This document shows, piece after piece, positions 1 through 6,641 of a stretch of 8,084 nt of DNA (position 1 is the first letter of the stretch; each line of letters opens with the position of its first letter). The stretch comes from an uncultured Collinsella sp. Its GTDB lineage: Bacteria > Actinomycetota > Coriobacteriia > Coriobacteriales > Coriobacteriaceae. The notes beneath the pieces are model-generated. The model made no database searches. It was given only the letters and a program-made list of their open reading frames with translations, and was not told the DNA's origin. The stretch spans positions 1 to 8,084 of the forward strand of contig URWQ01000052.1 in NCBI GenBank assembly GCA_900551635.1, in the 5' to 3' direction. A program made the translations under genes and the position numbers.

Positions 1-929
1 GTCGTTTCCTTTGTCTTGAGATCTCGCCCGCGAAGAATCTGGTAGGCATAACGCAGGCGACCCCTCTTGAACCCCACGCCCACCGTGGCGCGAATGATAT
101 GCGTCGGCGAGACGGTCATGAGCGGGTTGTACGAGGTGCCCTTTGCGGGCGCATGGCTCATGGCGCAGAACTCCTCTATACGCTCCCTCATGGCAGGTTC
201 GTAGACCGAAAGCAGGGTCATGATGAAGTCATCCTGCTTAAGCGCCTGCCCTTGCGAGTTCACACGCACAAAGATGTCCGATACGGTCTCCTCGTCAGCC
301 GATTCGGAAATCTCCAGCGTCGGCAGAAGATAACGCTCAAGCCCGAGCAATGCGTTGAGCCCGCTCTCGACGGCATCCTCGCCGTCATCGTCGAGTTCGG
401 GTTCTCCCTTTTTGGCATTCGCTTCGTTAAGGCGCTTGATGAACGCCCTGCGATAGGCGCTCAGCTTGTTGTCGTGGTTCGCCGCGAAGGCCTCGGATAC
501 GTCCGGCACATAGCGCGAATCCTTCTCGGTCGAGGCGTCGGCATTCTTGAATGAGCGTGCGATGGGGTCGTAGGCGACCTTCACCGTTCGCTCCCTGAAG
601 TTCTTGTCTCGCACGGACACGCCGTACAGGGAGCTCAGAAGGGCAGTGAGTCTCTGCTGTCCGTCGATGACAAGGGACTTGGGGACGGCATACACCTTTT
701 GGTTCGAGCCTATGGCAGACTTCTTGCCCGCGTTGTCGCTCGGAGAGTCCCACAGCATCACATAGCCAATAGGATATCCGCGGAGCATGGAATCAAGCAG
801 GTCGCGGACCTTTTCGTTGCCCCACACGAAGGGTCGTTGCAGGTCGGGCAGACCGATCTTGCCCGTCTGAACGTCCTTCAGGATGTTACCAACCTCCAGC
901 GATATGGGGTTATAGATGGAATTTGGCAC
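1..929 (-). CDS. DUF262 (GmrS-like) protein, 3' end beyond window
   Basis: This is an open frame of 309 codons that leaves the window at base 1. The GTG start at 929-927 shares its first base with the last base of the upstream methyltransferase stop (TAGTG), and an in-frame TGA lies two codons upstream, so no earlier start exists. DUF262 hallmarks are visible: LPDLQRPFVW at residues 27-36, a DSMLRGYPIGYVMLW helix-turn at 46-60, the signature VIDGQQR at 87-93, and IFVRVNSQGQAL at 219-230. In GmrSD-type (type IV) enzymes this domain binds and hydrolyses NTP, and a C-terminal DUF1524 HNH domain cuts modified DNA; that part would be off the window, so a nuclease role is inferred. The one-base overlap implies translational coupling and joint defence function. 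Arginine codons include AGG, AGA and CGA, unlike the PTS genes nearby. The family call is firm; the exact activity is not. Confidence 0.9.
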   Translation of the reverse strand, partial: MPNSIYNPISLEVGNILKDVQTGKIGLPDLQRPFVWGNEKVRDLLDSMLRGYPIGYVMLWDSPSDNAGKKSAIGSNQKVYAVPKSLVIDGQQRLTALLSSLYGVSVRDKNFRERTVKVAYDPIARSFKNADASTEKDSRYVPDVSEAFAANHDNKLSAYRRAFIKRLNEANAKKGEPELDDDGEDAVESGLNALLGLERYLLPTLEISESADEETVSDIFVRVNSQGQALKQDDFIMTLLSVYEPAMRERIEEFCAMSHAPAKGTSYNPLMTVSPTHIIRATVGVGFKRGRLRYAYQILRGRDLKTKET

Positions 930-3757
930 TATAGTTCACCGACCTTCTTGGCGTACAGGTTGAAGAGATGGGCGACTATCTTCTCCTCGTCCCCACCGAA
1001 GTCGATGCCATAGGCGGCTTCGACGGCGGCGTCGAGCGCCTTGTGCGCTGCCATCAGCTCGGGGAAGAACGTCTCGTTCTTGGGATCGTACATGTCCGCG
1101 AGCGTCGCACCTTCTTGGGCATCCCGAGCGTCGAGCACGGCTTGGGCGCAACGCTCGACTTCCTCGCGTTGGGATACCGTGGGCTCGGGCCAGACGAAGT
1201 TGTTGTAGACGATGCCACCTGAATAGCGATAGTCGGATTTGAGACGACCCGCCACCGTCCGCATCCATGCGTTATGGAACTGCGACTGGAGAATGCCAAA
1301 GTGATAGAGGGAGGCGTTAGGGATAAGGAACACCAGGTCACTGCAGAGCGTCTCTGGACCCACGAAACCCATAGGGATATAACGCCTACGCTCGGATGAT
1401 ACCTTGGGGACCACAATCGAGTTCCCCTTCGGCATATTTTCAACGTGAAAATGAGCTGGTCTGTCTGCGAGCTTTCGAGTTGGCACGCTTTTACTAGCCA
1501 AACGATATTCGCGAACAGCCTCGATGCGCTCGCGACAGCGGGGAAGCTCCTTCAGCTCCGCAAAGGTAGCGTCTCCAAGATAGAGACACCAGCGGCTTTC
1601 ACCATGCAGGAATTCCCTGGAACCAATCCACCTGTGAAAGTACGACTTGGCTCCTGGTTCTCTATTTAAGAAATCAGTCTTCTCCTCATCGGCGAACAGG
1701 TAGAAGCCGCCGTCAATGGGCTTGTTTCCAATTCCGATTTTGGGAACATCACAAATAGGCTTATTCCGATTCCAAATAAATGCGTCCGGAGCATCGGAAA
1801 GGTATGCATTGATGCTCTTCGCGGCTTTCTTAACTTCAGCCGTATCGGGCGTGTCGTGGACATACAGTCTCTTCTCGCAGTTCTCTCGCGAGAACCCGAC
1901 GATGACACAGAACACGTGTGCCTTGTCCGCAGCCTCGTTGTCCCAACGAAACGTGTTGTGCGCGAAGTCGATATGGATACCCAGGTCGTGCAGGGGTTTC
2001 CAGAGGTTGGCGACCTGCTCGCCCTGACATATCGAGTTGGTCGAGACCAGGGCGCAGCGCGTGCGCTTCCCTTGCGTGAACCTCGCGGCCTTCATGTACC
2101 AGGCCCCGCAGTAGTCGATGTTGCCCGCGTTCTTCGCACCATCGAAGACCTCAAGGAGCTCTGCCTTCTGCTCCTTGGATTGGTTGCGAGCACCCAGGAA
2201 CGGCGGGTTGCCCACAAGATAAGTAAGGTCATCGGGGAACACCTCGGACCAATCGGTCTTGAGGGCGTTGCCCTCATGGAGGTTGCTGAGGCTCCTGAGC
2301 GGCAGGAAGTCGAAGTCATAACCGACGTATATCTCCTGCGTCTTTCGGAGCATCTGCTCCTCGGTGATCCAAAGGGCGGTCTTGGCGACTGAGACGGCGA
2401 AGTCGTTTATCTCGATGCCGTACAGTTGATCGAGAGATACGCGGACTGGGCTGTCCTGTGCAATGACGAGGGATGTCTGACCCGCGTTGCCGGTCTCCTC
2501 GCTGAGCTCGTCCTCGATGATTCGGTTCTCGATGGTGCGCAGCTGCCTGTACGCCTCGGTAAGAAAGTTGCCCGAGCCGCACGCGGGGTCACCGATGGTG
2601 ATGGAGGCAACCTTGTCGTGCAGCCTCGCCAGGGCCTGCTTGCGTTTCGCCGCCGTCCTCTCGCCCTCGGCCTCGTGCAGTTCGTCCCACAGCTCGTCGA
2701 GGAAGAGCGGCCTGAGGCAGCGCTCAATGTTCTCGACGCTCGTATAGTGCATGCCCCCGGCGTGGCGCGTCTCGGGGTTCAGCGTGCCCTCGAACACGCC
2801 GCCAAAGATGACGCCCGAGATCTCACGCCAATCGAAGTCCTGGGACGCGTCGGTGATTGCCCCGAGAATCTCCGGGGTCATCTGTGGGACGATGATGGAG
2901 GAGTCGGCGAACAGCCCACCGTTCACATACGGGAAGGCCGCGAGGTCCTCGTCCATGTACTCGTCCCTCTGCTCTAAGGGCGTGTCGATCGCCTCGAACA
3001 GGTCCACCAGCTTGCGGCGGAGCTTGGCAGGGTCACCCTCGCAGTACCTACCGAACGCCTGGTGCGATTGCAGGAGGTCGGCGTCCTCGGCGTAGAGCAG
3101 GAAGATGATTCGGGTGATGAGCACGTTGAGCGAGCGCTGCTCCTCCTGTGCGCGCTCGTCCTTCTCCTCAATGTGGTGGTACTGCTTGGCGAGGGCATCG
3201 TAGAGCCTGGAGACGTAGGCCCCGGCCTCGATGGAGAGCTGCTGCTCCTTGTGCAGGCGGCTCGTCTCGTTGGAGGTCAGGAAGGACAGGAGATACAGGC
3301 TGTCCTGGAGCTCTTCGAGGGAGAACTCCTGCACGGTGTCCTCGGGCCGCTCGTTGTCGAGGTCGTAGAGGCGGAAGGTCCCGAAGTTGCACGTCATCAC
3401 CCAGCGGGGGCGCTCGGAGTACGGCAGGTGCCGCGCGTACCACATGGCCTGCTGGAGCGGGGTCTCCATGCCGCCGTTCCTGGGTTCGGGCTTGTCGAGA
3501 TCGATGCCCCACGACTTCTGCTCGCAGAGGAAGTTGTGGTCAGAGACGAACACGTCAATGCGACGGCCTCTCACCTTCCGCTCGAAGTCGACGAAGCTGT
3601 CTATGGTGTTGGACGGGATGCCCAGAACGTTGATGAGCAGGTCAACCCAGAACTTCTGCGTATCCTGTTGCTCGTTGTTGGAGCCTGCGGGGATGGCACC
3701 GAGGCGCTTCTTCCACCGTTTGACGAACTCCTTTGCCTCTTTCTTGCTGGCAGGCAT
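929..3757 (-). CDS. MmeI-family (type IIL) restriction-modification enzyme
   Basis: This 942-residue protein, close to MmeI in length, should methylate adenine and cleave DNA from one polypeptide. The N-terminal nuclease region carries a D68-X10-E79-Q-K81 motif, the PD-(D/E)XK pattern of the family, followed by a conserved block through WVMTCNF (119-125). A helical linker leads to the gamma-class N6-adenine methyltransferase, with MHYTS at 336-340, SAM-binding DPACGSGNF at 390-398 and catalytic NPPF at 517-520. The target-recognition region begins near WIGSREF (710-716), includes VSSERRRYIP (786-795) and ends in the family's conserved GRLKSDYRYSGGIVYNNF (837-854). No key motif is missing. The ATG has an AGGAGG at 3764-3769, six bases away. 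The downstream DUF262 gene overlaps its stop by one base. Codons 642-772 are AT-richer than the rest, suggesting recombination. The family is well supported; the recognition site is unknown, and it might work as a methylase within a larger system. Confidence 0.93.
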   Translation of the reverse strand: MPASKKEAKEFVKRWKKRLGAIPAGSNNEQQDTQKFWVDLLINVLGIPSNTIDSFVDFERKVRGRRIDVFVSDHNFLCEQKSWGIDLDKPEPRNGGMETPLQQAMWYARHLPYSERPRWVMTCNFGTFRLYDLDNERPEDTVQEFSLEELQDSLYLLSFLTSNETSRLHKEQQLSIEAGAYVSRLYDALAKQYHHIEEKDERAQEEQRSLNVLITRIIFLLYAEDADLLQSHQAFGRYCEGDPAKLRRKLVDLFEAIDTPLEQRDEYMDEDLAAFPYVNGGLFADSSIIVPQMTPEILGAITDASQDFDWREISGVIFGGVFEGTLNPETRHAGGMHYTSVENIERCLRPLFLDELWDELHEAEGERTAAKRKQALARLHDKVASITIGDPACGSGNFLTEAYRQLRTIENRIIEDELSEETGNAGQTSLVIAQDSPVRVSLDQLYGIEINDFAVSVAKTALWITEEQMLRKTQEIYVGYDFDFLPLRSLSNLHEGNALKTDWSEVFPDDLTYLVGNPPFLGARNQSKEQKAELLEVFDGAKNAGNIDYCGAWYMKAARFTQGKRTRCALVSTNSICQGEQVANLWKPLHDLGIHIDFAHNTFRWDNEAADKAHVFCVIVGFSRENCEKRLYVHDTPDTAEVKKAAKSINAYLSDAPDAFIWNRNKPICDVPKIGIGNKPIDGGFYLFADEEKTDFLNREPGAKSYFHRWIGSREFLHGESRWCLYLGDATFAELKELPRCRERIEAVREYRLASKSVPTRKLADRPAHFHVENMPKGNSIVVPKVSSERRRYIPMGFVGPETLCSDLVFLIPNASLYHFGILQSQFHNAWMRTVAGRLKSDYRYSGGIVYNNFVWPEPTVSQREEVERCAQAVLDARDAQEGATLADMYDPKNETFFPELMAAHKALDAAVEAAYGIDFGGDEEKIVAHLFNLYAKKVGEL

Positions 3758-3798
3758 TCCGGACCTCCTGCGTCGTCATCTCTTTCGGACAATTTTAA

Positions 3799-3905
3799 GG
3801 GGTAAGGGTGGTACCGCGGACGGAAGGGCGAGTCTTCAACGGTCCCCGGTGTCGGAGGGTCCCGAGTAAAACCCGGAGACGCCGGGGACTGTTAGAAACT
3901 CGCCC
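3799..3905 (+). promoter_or_regulatory. Orphan T-box antiterminator/terminator core
   Basis: Positions 3805-3818 read AGGGTGGTACCGCG, a complete match to the T-box consensus AGGGUGGNACCGCG. ACCG (3813-3816) can pair with CGGT (3840-3843) and GGG (3806-3808) with CCC (3844-3846), leaving TGGT as the bulge that contacts a tRNA NCCA end; the T in the variable position implies a tRNA with discriminator A. Competing with this, 3840-3853 pairs with 3878-3891 over 14 bp with two wobbles, the usual T-box terminator logic, and GGGCGAGT (3826-3833) pairs with ACTCGCCC (3898-3905) outside it. There is no U-run after the hairpin. Stem I with the specifier loop should lie upstream, but the opposite-strand methyltransferase gene starts at 3757, and no plus-strand gene follows. 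I read it as a remnant of a leader whose gene is gone; a cis element for a minus-strand transcript is possible. Confidence 0.65.
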
Positions 3906-3927
3906 ATCTCACAGCAACGTCAACCTA

Positions 3928-3997
3928 GGTTTTCAACGCTTTGCATAGCCGAAGGGCCCCACATCCAGCCCGTAGGCTGTGGGAAGGGTTGAAAACC
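3928..3997. repeat. Palindromic structured element, 10-bp perfect arms
   Basis: GGTTTTCAAC (3928-3937) is perfectly complementary to GTTGAAAACC (3988-3997). Between the arms are two smaller hairpins: CCCACA (3958-3963) with TGTGGG (3978-3983), continued by GCC/GGC around a CGTA loop, and a 3-bp GCC-GAAG-GGC hairpin at 3948-3957. Together they give a three-way-junction fold. Neither strand has a U-run after the arm, so it is not an obvious terminator, and I found no convincing ORF in it. It may be a dispersed palindromic repeat, a small structured RNA or the end of a lost element; I do not recognise a known riboswitch class. Confidence 0.55.
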
Positions 3998-4090
3998 GGC
4001 CCCGAGGACAAAATATGGAGTTGAGATGATTTCACCATAGAAAGAACTTTCATCCCTAGCTCACCCCTCAATCGAGTTTTGCCCCTATTC

Positions 4091-4128
4091 ATACAAAACA
4101 GGCCAGACGATTTACACCGTCTGACCTG
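4091..4128 (-). terminator. Rho-independent terminator of the tRNA-Arg gene
   Basis: Reading the minus strand, CAGGTCAGACG (4128-4118) pairs with CGTCTGGCCTG (4109-4099), an 11-bp stem with one G-U wobble and an 8-nt loop. The run TTTTGTAT follows directly. It begins nine bases past the CCA end of tRNA-Arg, so it most likely ends that transcript and separates it from the structured region and the defence genes. On the plus strand the same stem has a C-A mismatch, so termination there would be weaker. Confidence 0.8.
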
Positions 4129-4137
4129 CGATTTTCC

Positions 4138-4213
4138 TGGTGCCCCCGGGCGGATTCGAACCGTCGACACCCGCTTTAGGAGAGCGGTGCTCTATCCCCT
4201 GAGCTACGGAGGC
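4138..4213 (-). tRNA. tRNA-Arg, anticodon CCU
   Basis: The minus strand folds as a complete 76-nt cloverleaf including an encoded CCA (4140-4138). The acceptor stem is GCCTCCG with CGGGGGC (one U-G wobble), the D-arm contains GCTCAGGGGATAGAGC, the anticodon stem is CCGCT/AGCGG around loop CTCCTAA, and the T-arm has GACGG-TTCGAAT-CCGCC with discriminator A. The anticodon CCU reads arginine AGG codons. AGG is absent from the manXYZ genes on one side but present in the DUF262 and MmeI-like genes on the other. The 3' end faces the defence module, the usual arrangement when an island uses a tRNA gene as attachment site. No integrase and no second copy of the tRNA 3' end is visible in the window. 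Confidence 0.97.
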
Positions 4214-4223
4214 ATGCTGCACT

Positions 4224-4229
4224 AGTGTA
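4224..4229 (-). promoter_or_regulatory. Probable -10 box of the tRNA-Arg promoter
   Basis: TACACT on the minus strand at 4229-4224 lies 10 bases upstream of the mature tRNA 5' end, which would give a very short 5' leader for RNase P to remove. No good -35 hexamer sits at the standard distance, so only the -10 is proposed. It overlaps the small palindrome CACTAGTG. Confidence 0.4.
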
Positions 4230-4272
4230 GCAGATTTACTGCATCGCCATACGTCGCATGACTAGACTTCGA

Positions 4273-4339
4273 AGTTGCGGTGGAATAGTTCCTGTCTGAA
4301 GCATCTAAAGCCGTATTTAGGAACTATTTCACCGCAACT
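4273..4339. repeat. Long inverted repeat, 21-bp arms, 25-nt loop
   Basis: The arm at 4273-4293 (beginning AGTTGCGGTGG) matches the reverse complement of 4319-4339 at 20 of 21 positions; the one difference leaves a wobble pair on one strand. The loop is 4294-4318. The element starts ten bases past the stop codon of the DUF956 gene and fills most of the gap to the tRNA promoter. No T-run follows on either strand, so it is not a canonical terminator, though it could protect or define the 3' end of the PTS transcript. Arm length and a single mismatch resemble a REP or MITE-like dispersed repeat; copy number cannot be judged here. Confidence 0.8.
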
Positions 4340-4348
4340 GATGAGGAG

Positions 4349-4747
4349 CTAGTTGCCTTTGTGGAAGAGGTTTTTGATAACGGAGGGGATGCTCTTGGCG
4401 CCCTTGGCCGTTACATCGATGAAGTCGGGCGAACGCACGAGCTTATCCTCGTCGACGTACCTACGAACCGCACGAAGCGTCTCTTTGTCGTCGCGCGTCG
4501 AAAACGTAAAGTGACCGTTGTCCTTGGTAAAGATGGCAAAACGCGTGATCTTCTTGGTGCCGCGTAAAACCTCGGCGGCAATATAGTCGACCTCGTCCCA
4601 TGGGATTTGAATATAATCCTCGGGATTGCGCTCGTTATAGTACTCAAACGCCTTATTGCCCACCATCACGTTACCGTGACTGGTAAGCCCCATCAGGCAG
4701 GTTGCCGGCGTTGCCAGATCGACCGTGCTGTTCTGAGATTGCGCCAT
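4349..4747 (-). CDS. manO: DUF956 family protein (ManO-type, mannose PTS accessory)
   Basis: This 132-residue soluble protein has no signal peptide or membrane segment. It resembles the DUF956 proteins encoded at the end of mannose-type PTS operons in lactic acid bacteria (manLMNO), with the blocks ATCLMGLTSHGNVMVGNKAFEYYN (14-37), YIQIPWDEVDYIAAEVL (45-61) and ITRFAIFTKDNGHFTFST (67-84). Those proteins are usually described as accessories or regulators of the system; the mechanism is not established. I chose the ATG at 4747, with GGAGGG ten bases upstream. A longer frame opens at a GTG at 4798, but those 17 codons would run through the terminator stem and its T-run and look unlike the family. 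The gene lies 120 bp beyond manZ, across that terminator, so it is probably made by read-through at a lower level. The family call is good; the symbol rests on gene order. Confidence 0.82.
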   Translation of the reverse strand: MAQSQNSTVDLATPATCLMGLTSHGNVMVGNKAFEYYNERNPEDYIQIPWDEVDYIAAEVLRGTKKITRFAIFTKDNGHFTFSTRDDKETLRAVRRYVDEDKLVRSPDFIDVTAKGAKSIPSVIKNLFHKGN

Positions 4748-4761
4748 GCGCGCCTCGCCCT

Positions 4762-4811
4762 CCAAATAAAACAATCGGACCGCATCCAGTGTACCCACCG
4801 GGTGCGGTCCG
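4762..4811 (-). terminator. Intercistronic terminator between manZ and DUF956 gene
   Basis: On the minus strand, CGGACCGCACCC (4811-4800) pairs with GGATGCGGTCCG (4787-4776), a 12-bp GC-rich stem with one wobble and a 12-nt loop, followed by TTGTTTTATTT. This is a well-formed Rho-independent terminator placed between manZ and the DUF956 gene, and likely lowers expression of the last gene relative to manXYZ. The DUF956 ribosome-binding site begins directly after the T-run. Confidence 0.85.
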
Positions 4812-4867
4812 TTTCAATGGCTCAAAAGCCCTTGCCTAGCAACTCTCGGTCTTAAGCCGAAGCGTGC

Positions 4868-5788
4868 TTACATGAAGCCGCAGACGCGACCGATGATGCC
4901 GACGGCGAAGAGAGCCAGGATGATGACGATCGGGCTGACCTTCTTCTTGAGGAGCTTGCAGACCAGCAGGGTCAGGCACACGGCGGCAAGGCCGGGGATG
5001 AGCTGATCGAGGTTAGCCTGAAGCGTGGTGACCTTCACCTGATCAAGGGCGTTAGCACCGATGGAGTTATACATCGTCAGTGCTTCCTTGACACCCTCAG
5101 AACCGGAGGGCAGGTTAGCCCAGTCGATAAAGGCGCCAGCAGACTGCGTGACCTTGGAGACGACCGGGGTGAAGGAGATGGACACCCAGCGCTCGACCAG
5201 GGCGCCGATGATGAACATACCCAGGATGGAAGCACCCTCGGTGACCTTGCCCATCAGACCGCCGGAGAGGTCCTTGGCGATGGAGGAGCCGACCTTGTAG
5301 CCAAACTCCTGCGTGTACCACAGGAAAGCGTAACGGATGATGTTCCACGCGAAGAAGAACAGCAGCGGACCGGCGATGCTGCCGGACAGGGCCATGGAAG
5401 CGCCCAGAGCACCCAGAATCGGGCGAAGGGTGAACCAGAAGGCGGGGTCGCCGACGCCGGCGAGCGGGCCCATCATACCGACCTTGACGCCCTGGATGGC
5501 GACGTCGTCGATCGGAGCACCGTTGGCGCGCTCCTCCTCGAGGGCGAGGGTAACGCCAATGACGGGGGCGGAAACATAGGGGTGGGTGTTATAGAACTCC
5601 AGGTGGCGCTTAAGAGCGGCAATCTGGTCATCCTTGCTGGTGTAGAGCTTCTTGATCGCAGGGATCATTGCGAAGCACCAGCCGCCGTTCTGCATACGCT
5701 CGTAGTTCCACGAGCCCTGAAGGAACTGATGACGGAAGCAAACCTTCTTGCGGTCAGCCTTGGTGAGCTGAATCTTGTTCTCTGCCAT
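4868..5788 (-). CDS. manZ: PTS mannose-family transporter subunit IID
   Basis: This 306-residue membrane protein is the IID partner that, with IIC, forms the sugar channel of mannose-type phosphotransferase systems. Family signatures are clear: FRHQFLQGSWNYERMQNGG (18-36), a PAIKKLY block (43-49), GVKVGMMGPLAGVGDPAFW (100-118) and LRPILGALGAS (121-131). Hydrophobic segments lie near 131-157 and 186-200, and a C-terminal segment around 263-304 ends at the chain terminus, as in the family. The frame could open at a GTG at 5797, but that is only three bases from AGGAGG; the ATG at 5788 gives MAENKIQL with better spacing. It starts 16 bases after the manY stop, and the manY stop codon is part of its ribosome-binding site (TAGGAGGGG), suggesting coupling. 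A strong terminator follows. The substrate is probably mannose, glucose or an amino sugar, not decidable from sequence. Confidence 0.95.
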   Translation of the reverse strand: MAENKIQLTKADRKKVCFRHQFLQGSWNYERMQNGGWCFAMIPAIKKLYTSKDDQIAALKRHLEFYNTHPYVSAPVIGVTLALEEERANGAPIDDVAIQGVKVGMMGPLAGVGDPAFWFTLRPILGALGASMALSGSIAGPLLFFFAWNIIRYAFLWYTQEFGYKVGSSIAKDLSGGLMGKVTEGASILGMFIIGALVERWVSISFTPVVSKVTQSAGAFIDWANLPSGSEGVKEALTMYNSIGANALDQVKVTTLQANLDQLIPGLAAVCLTLLVCKLLKKKVSPIVIILALFAVGIIGRVCGFM

Positions 5789-5804
5789 ATGTATCACTCC
5801 CCTC

Positions 5805-6623
5805 CTACTCGTAATCGTTCAGAATGTCGCCGAGCGGGTCACCGGAGCCACCGCCCATGCCGCCACCCTGCTTGGCCAGATCCTTAAGGCCAAGGTAGAT
5901 GAGGGCAAGGGAGATGCCGATGAGGCCAAGGGCGATCAGCGTGAGCTGAGGGATGGCAGCAAGGACAAAGCCGAGGATGAAGAACGGCCAGGTCTCCTTG
6001 GTGGCCATCATGTTGATGACCATGGCGTAACCGACGGAAGCGACCATGCCGCCGCCGACAGCCATGCCGCCGGACAGCCAGTCGGGCATAGCGTTAAGCG
6101 CGTTGGTAACAGCCTCGGCCGGGATGATGCACAGAAGCACTGCCGGAATGGCGATACGAAGGCCCTGCATAAGGATGGCAATGTACTGCCAGCGCTCGAT
6201 GCCGGCGAAGTCGCCCTTCTCGGCGCAACCGTCCATGGCGTGAGCGATAGCGGTAGCCAGGGTACGGCAGATCATGGTCAGGAACAGACCAGCGACCGAC
6301 AGCGGGACGGCGACGGCGATGGCGGCGGTAACGGCCTTCGACGGATCGGTAGCGCCGCCGTTGAGGGCGAGCACCATGATGATCGAAGAGGCGACCGAGG
6401 CCAGAGCGGCGTCAGGCGCGACGGCGGCGCCGACGTTAGCCCAGCCAAGGGCCATCATCTGGAGCGAACCGCCCAGGAGGATGCCCTCCTGAAGGTGACC
6501 GGTTACGAGACCGATAAGCGTGCATGCCACGAGCGGCTGATGGAACTGGAACTCATCCAGAACGCCTTCCATACCGGCAAGCAACGCGACAATCGCAACA
6601 AGCAGAATAGTGATTGCAGACAT
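5805..6623 (-). CDS. manY: PTS mannose-family transporter subunit IIC
   Basis: This 272-residue, strongly hydrophobic protein is the IIC permease subunit, binding sugar in the membrane together with IID. Diagnostic blocks include LLAGMEGVLDEFQFHQPLVA (14-33), LIGLVTGHLQEGILLGGSLQ (36-55) and MALGWANVGAAVAPDAALAS (57-76). Further membrane segments lie around 75-89, 98-122, 148-176, 184-206 and 212-246. The C-terminus is unusual: after LKDLAKQ comes a glycine-rich tail GGGMGGGSGDPLGDILNDYE (253-272), probably cytoplasmic. The ATG has GGAGGG eight bases upstream and begins 18 bp after the manX stop; manZ follows at 16 bp. All three arginines use CGC or CGT, fitting a native, well-expressed operon. 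Confidence 0.95.
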   Translation of the reverse strand: MSAITILLVAIVALLAGMEGVLDEFQFHQPLVACTLIGLVTGHLQEGILLGGSLQMMALGWANVGAAVAPDAALASVASSIIMVLALNGGATDPSKAVTAAIAVAVPLSVAGLFLTMICRTLATAIAHAMDGCAEKGDFAGIERWQYIAILMQGLRIAIPAVLLCIIPAEAVTNALNAMPDWLSGGMAVGGGMVASVGYAMVINMMATKETWPFFILGFVLAAIPQLTLIALGLIGISLALIYLGLKDLAKQGGGMGGGSGDPLGDILNDYE

Positions 6624-6641
6624 GTATCGGACCCTCCTTTA

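Noticed and set aside
99..554. A 151-codon plus-strand frame at the left edge
   Set aside because: It is the complement of the DUF262 frame, which carries VIDGQQR and other family motifs.
3062..3805. A 247-codon plus-strand frame opposite the methyltransferase N-terminus
   Set aside because: It is antisense to the conserved nuclease region, rich in Leu/Val/Glu as expected of a complement, and matches nothing recognisable.
3925..4170. An 81-codon minus-strand frame
   Set aside because: It starts inside tRNA-Arg and runs through its terminator and the palindromic element; overlap with these RNA features makes coding very unlikely.
4748..4798. Longer GTG start for the DUF956 gene
   Set aside because: The extra 17 codons are encoded by the terminator stem and T-run, have no ribosome-binding site and are unlike the family N-terminus.
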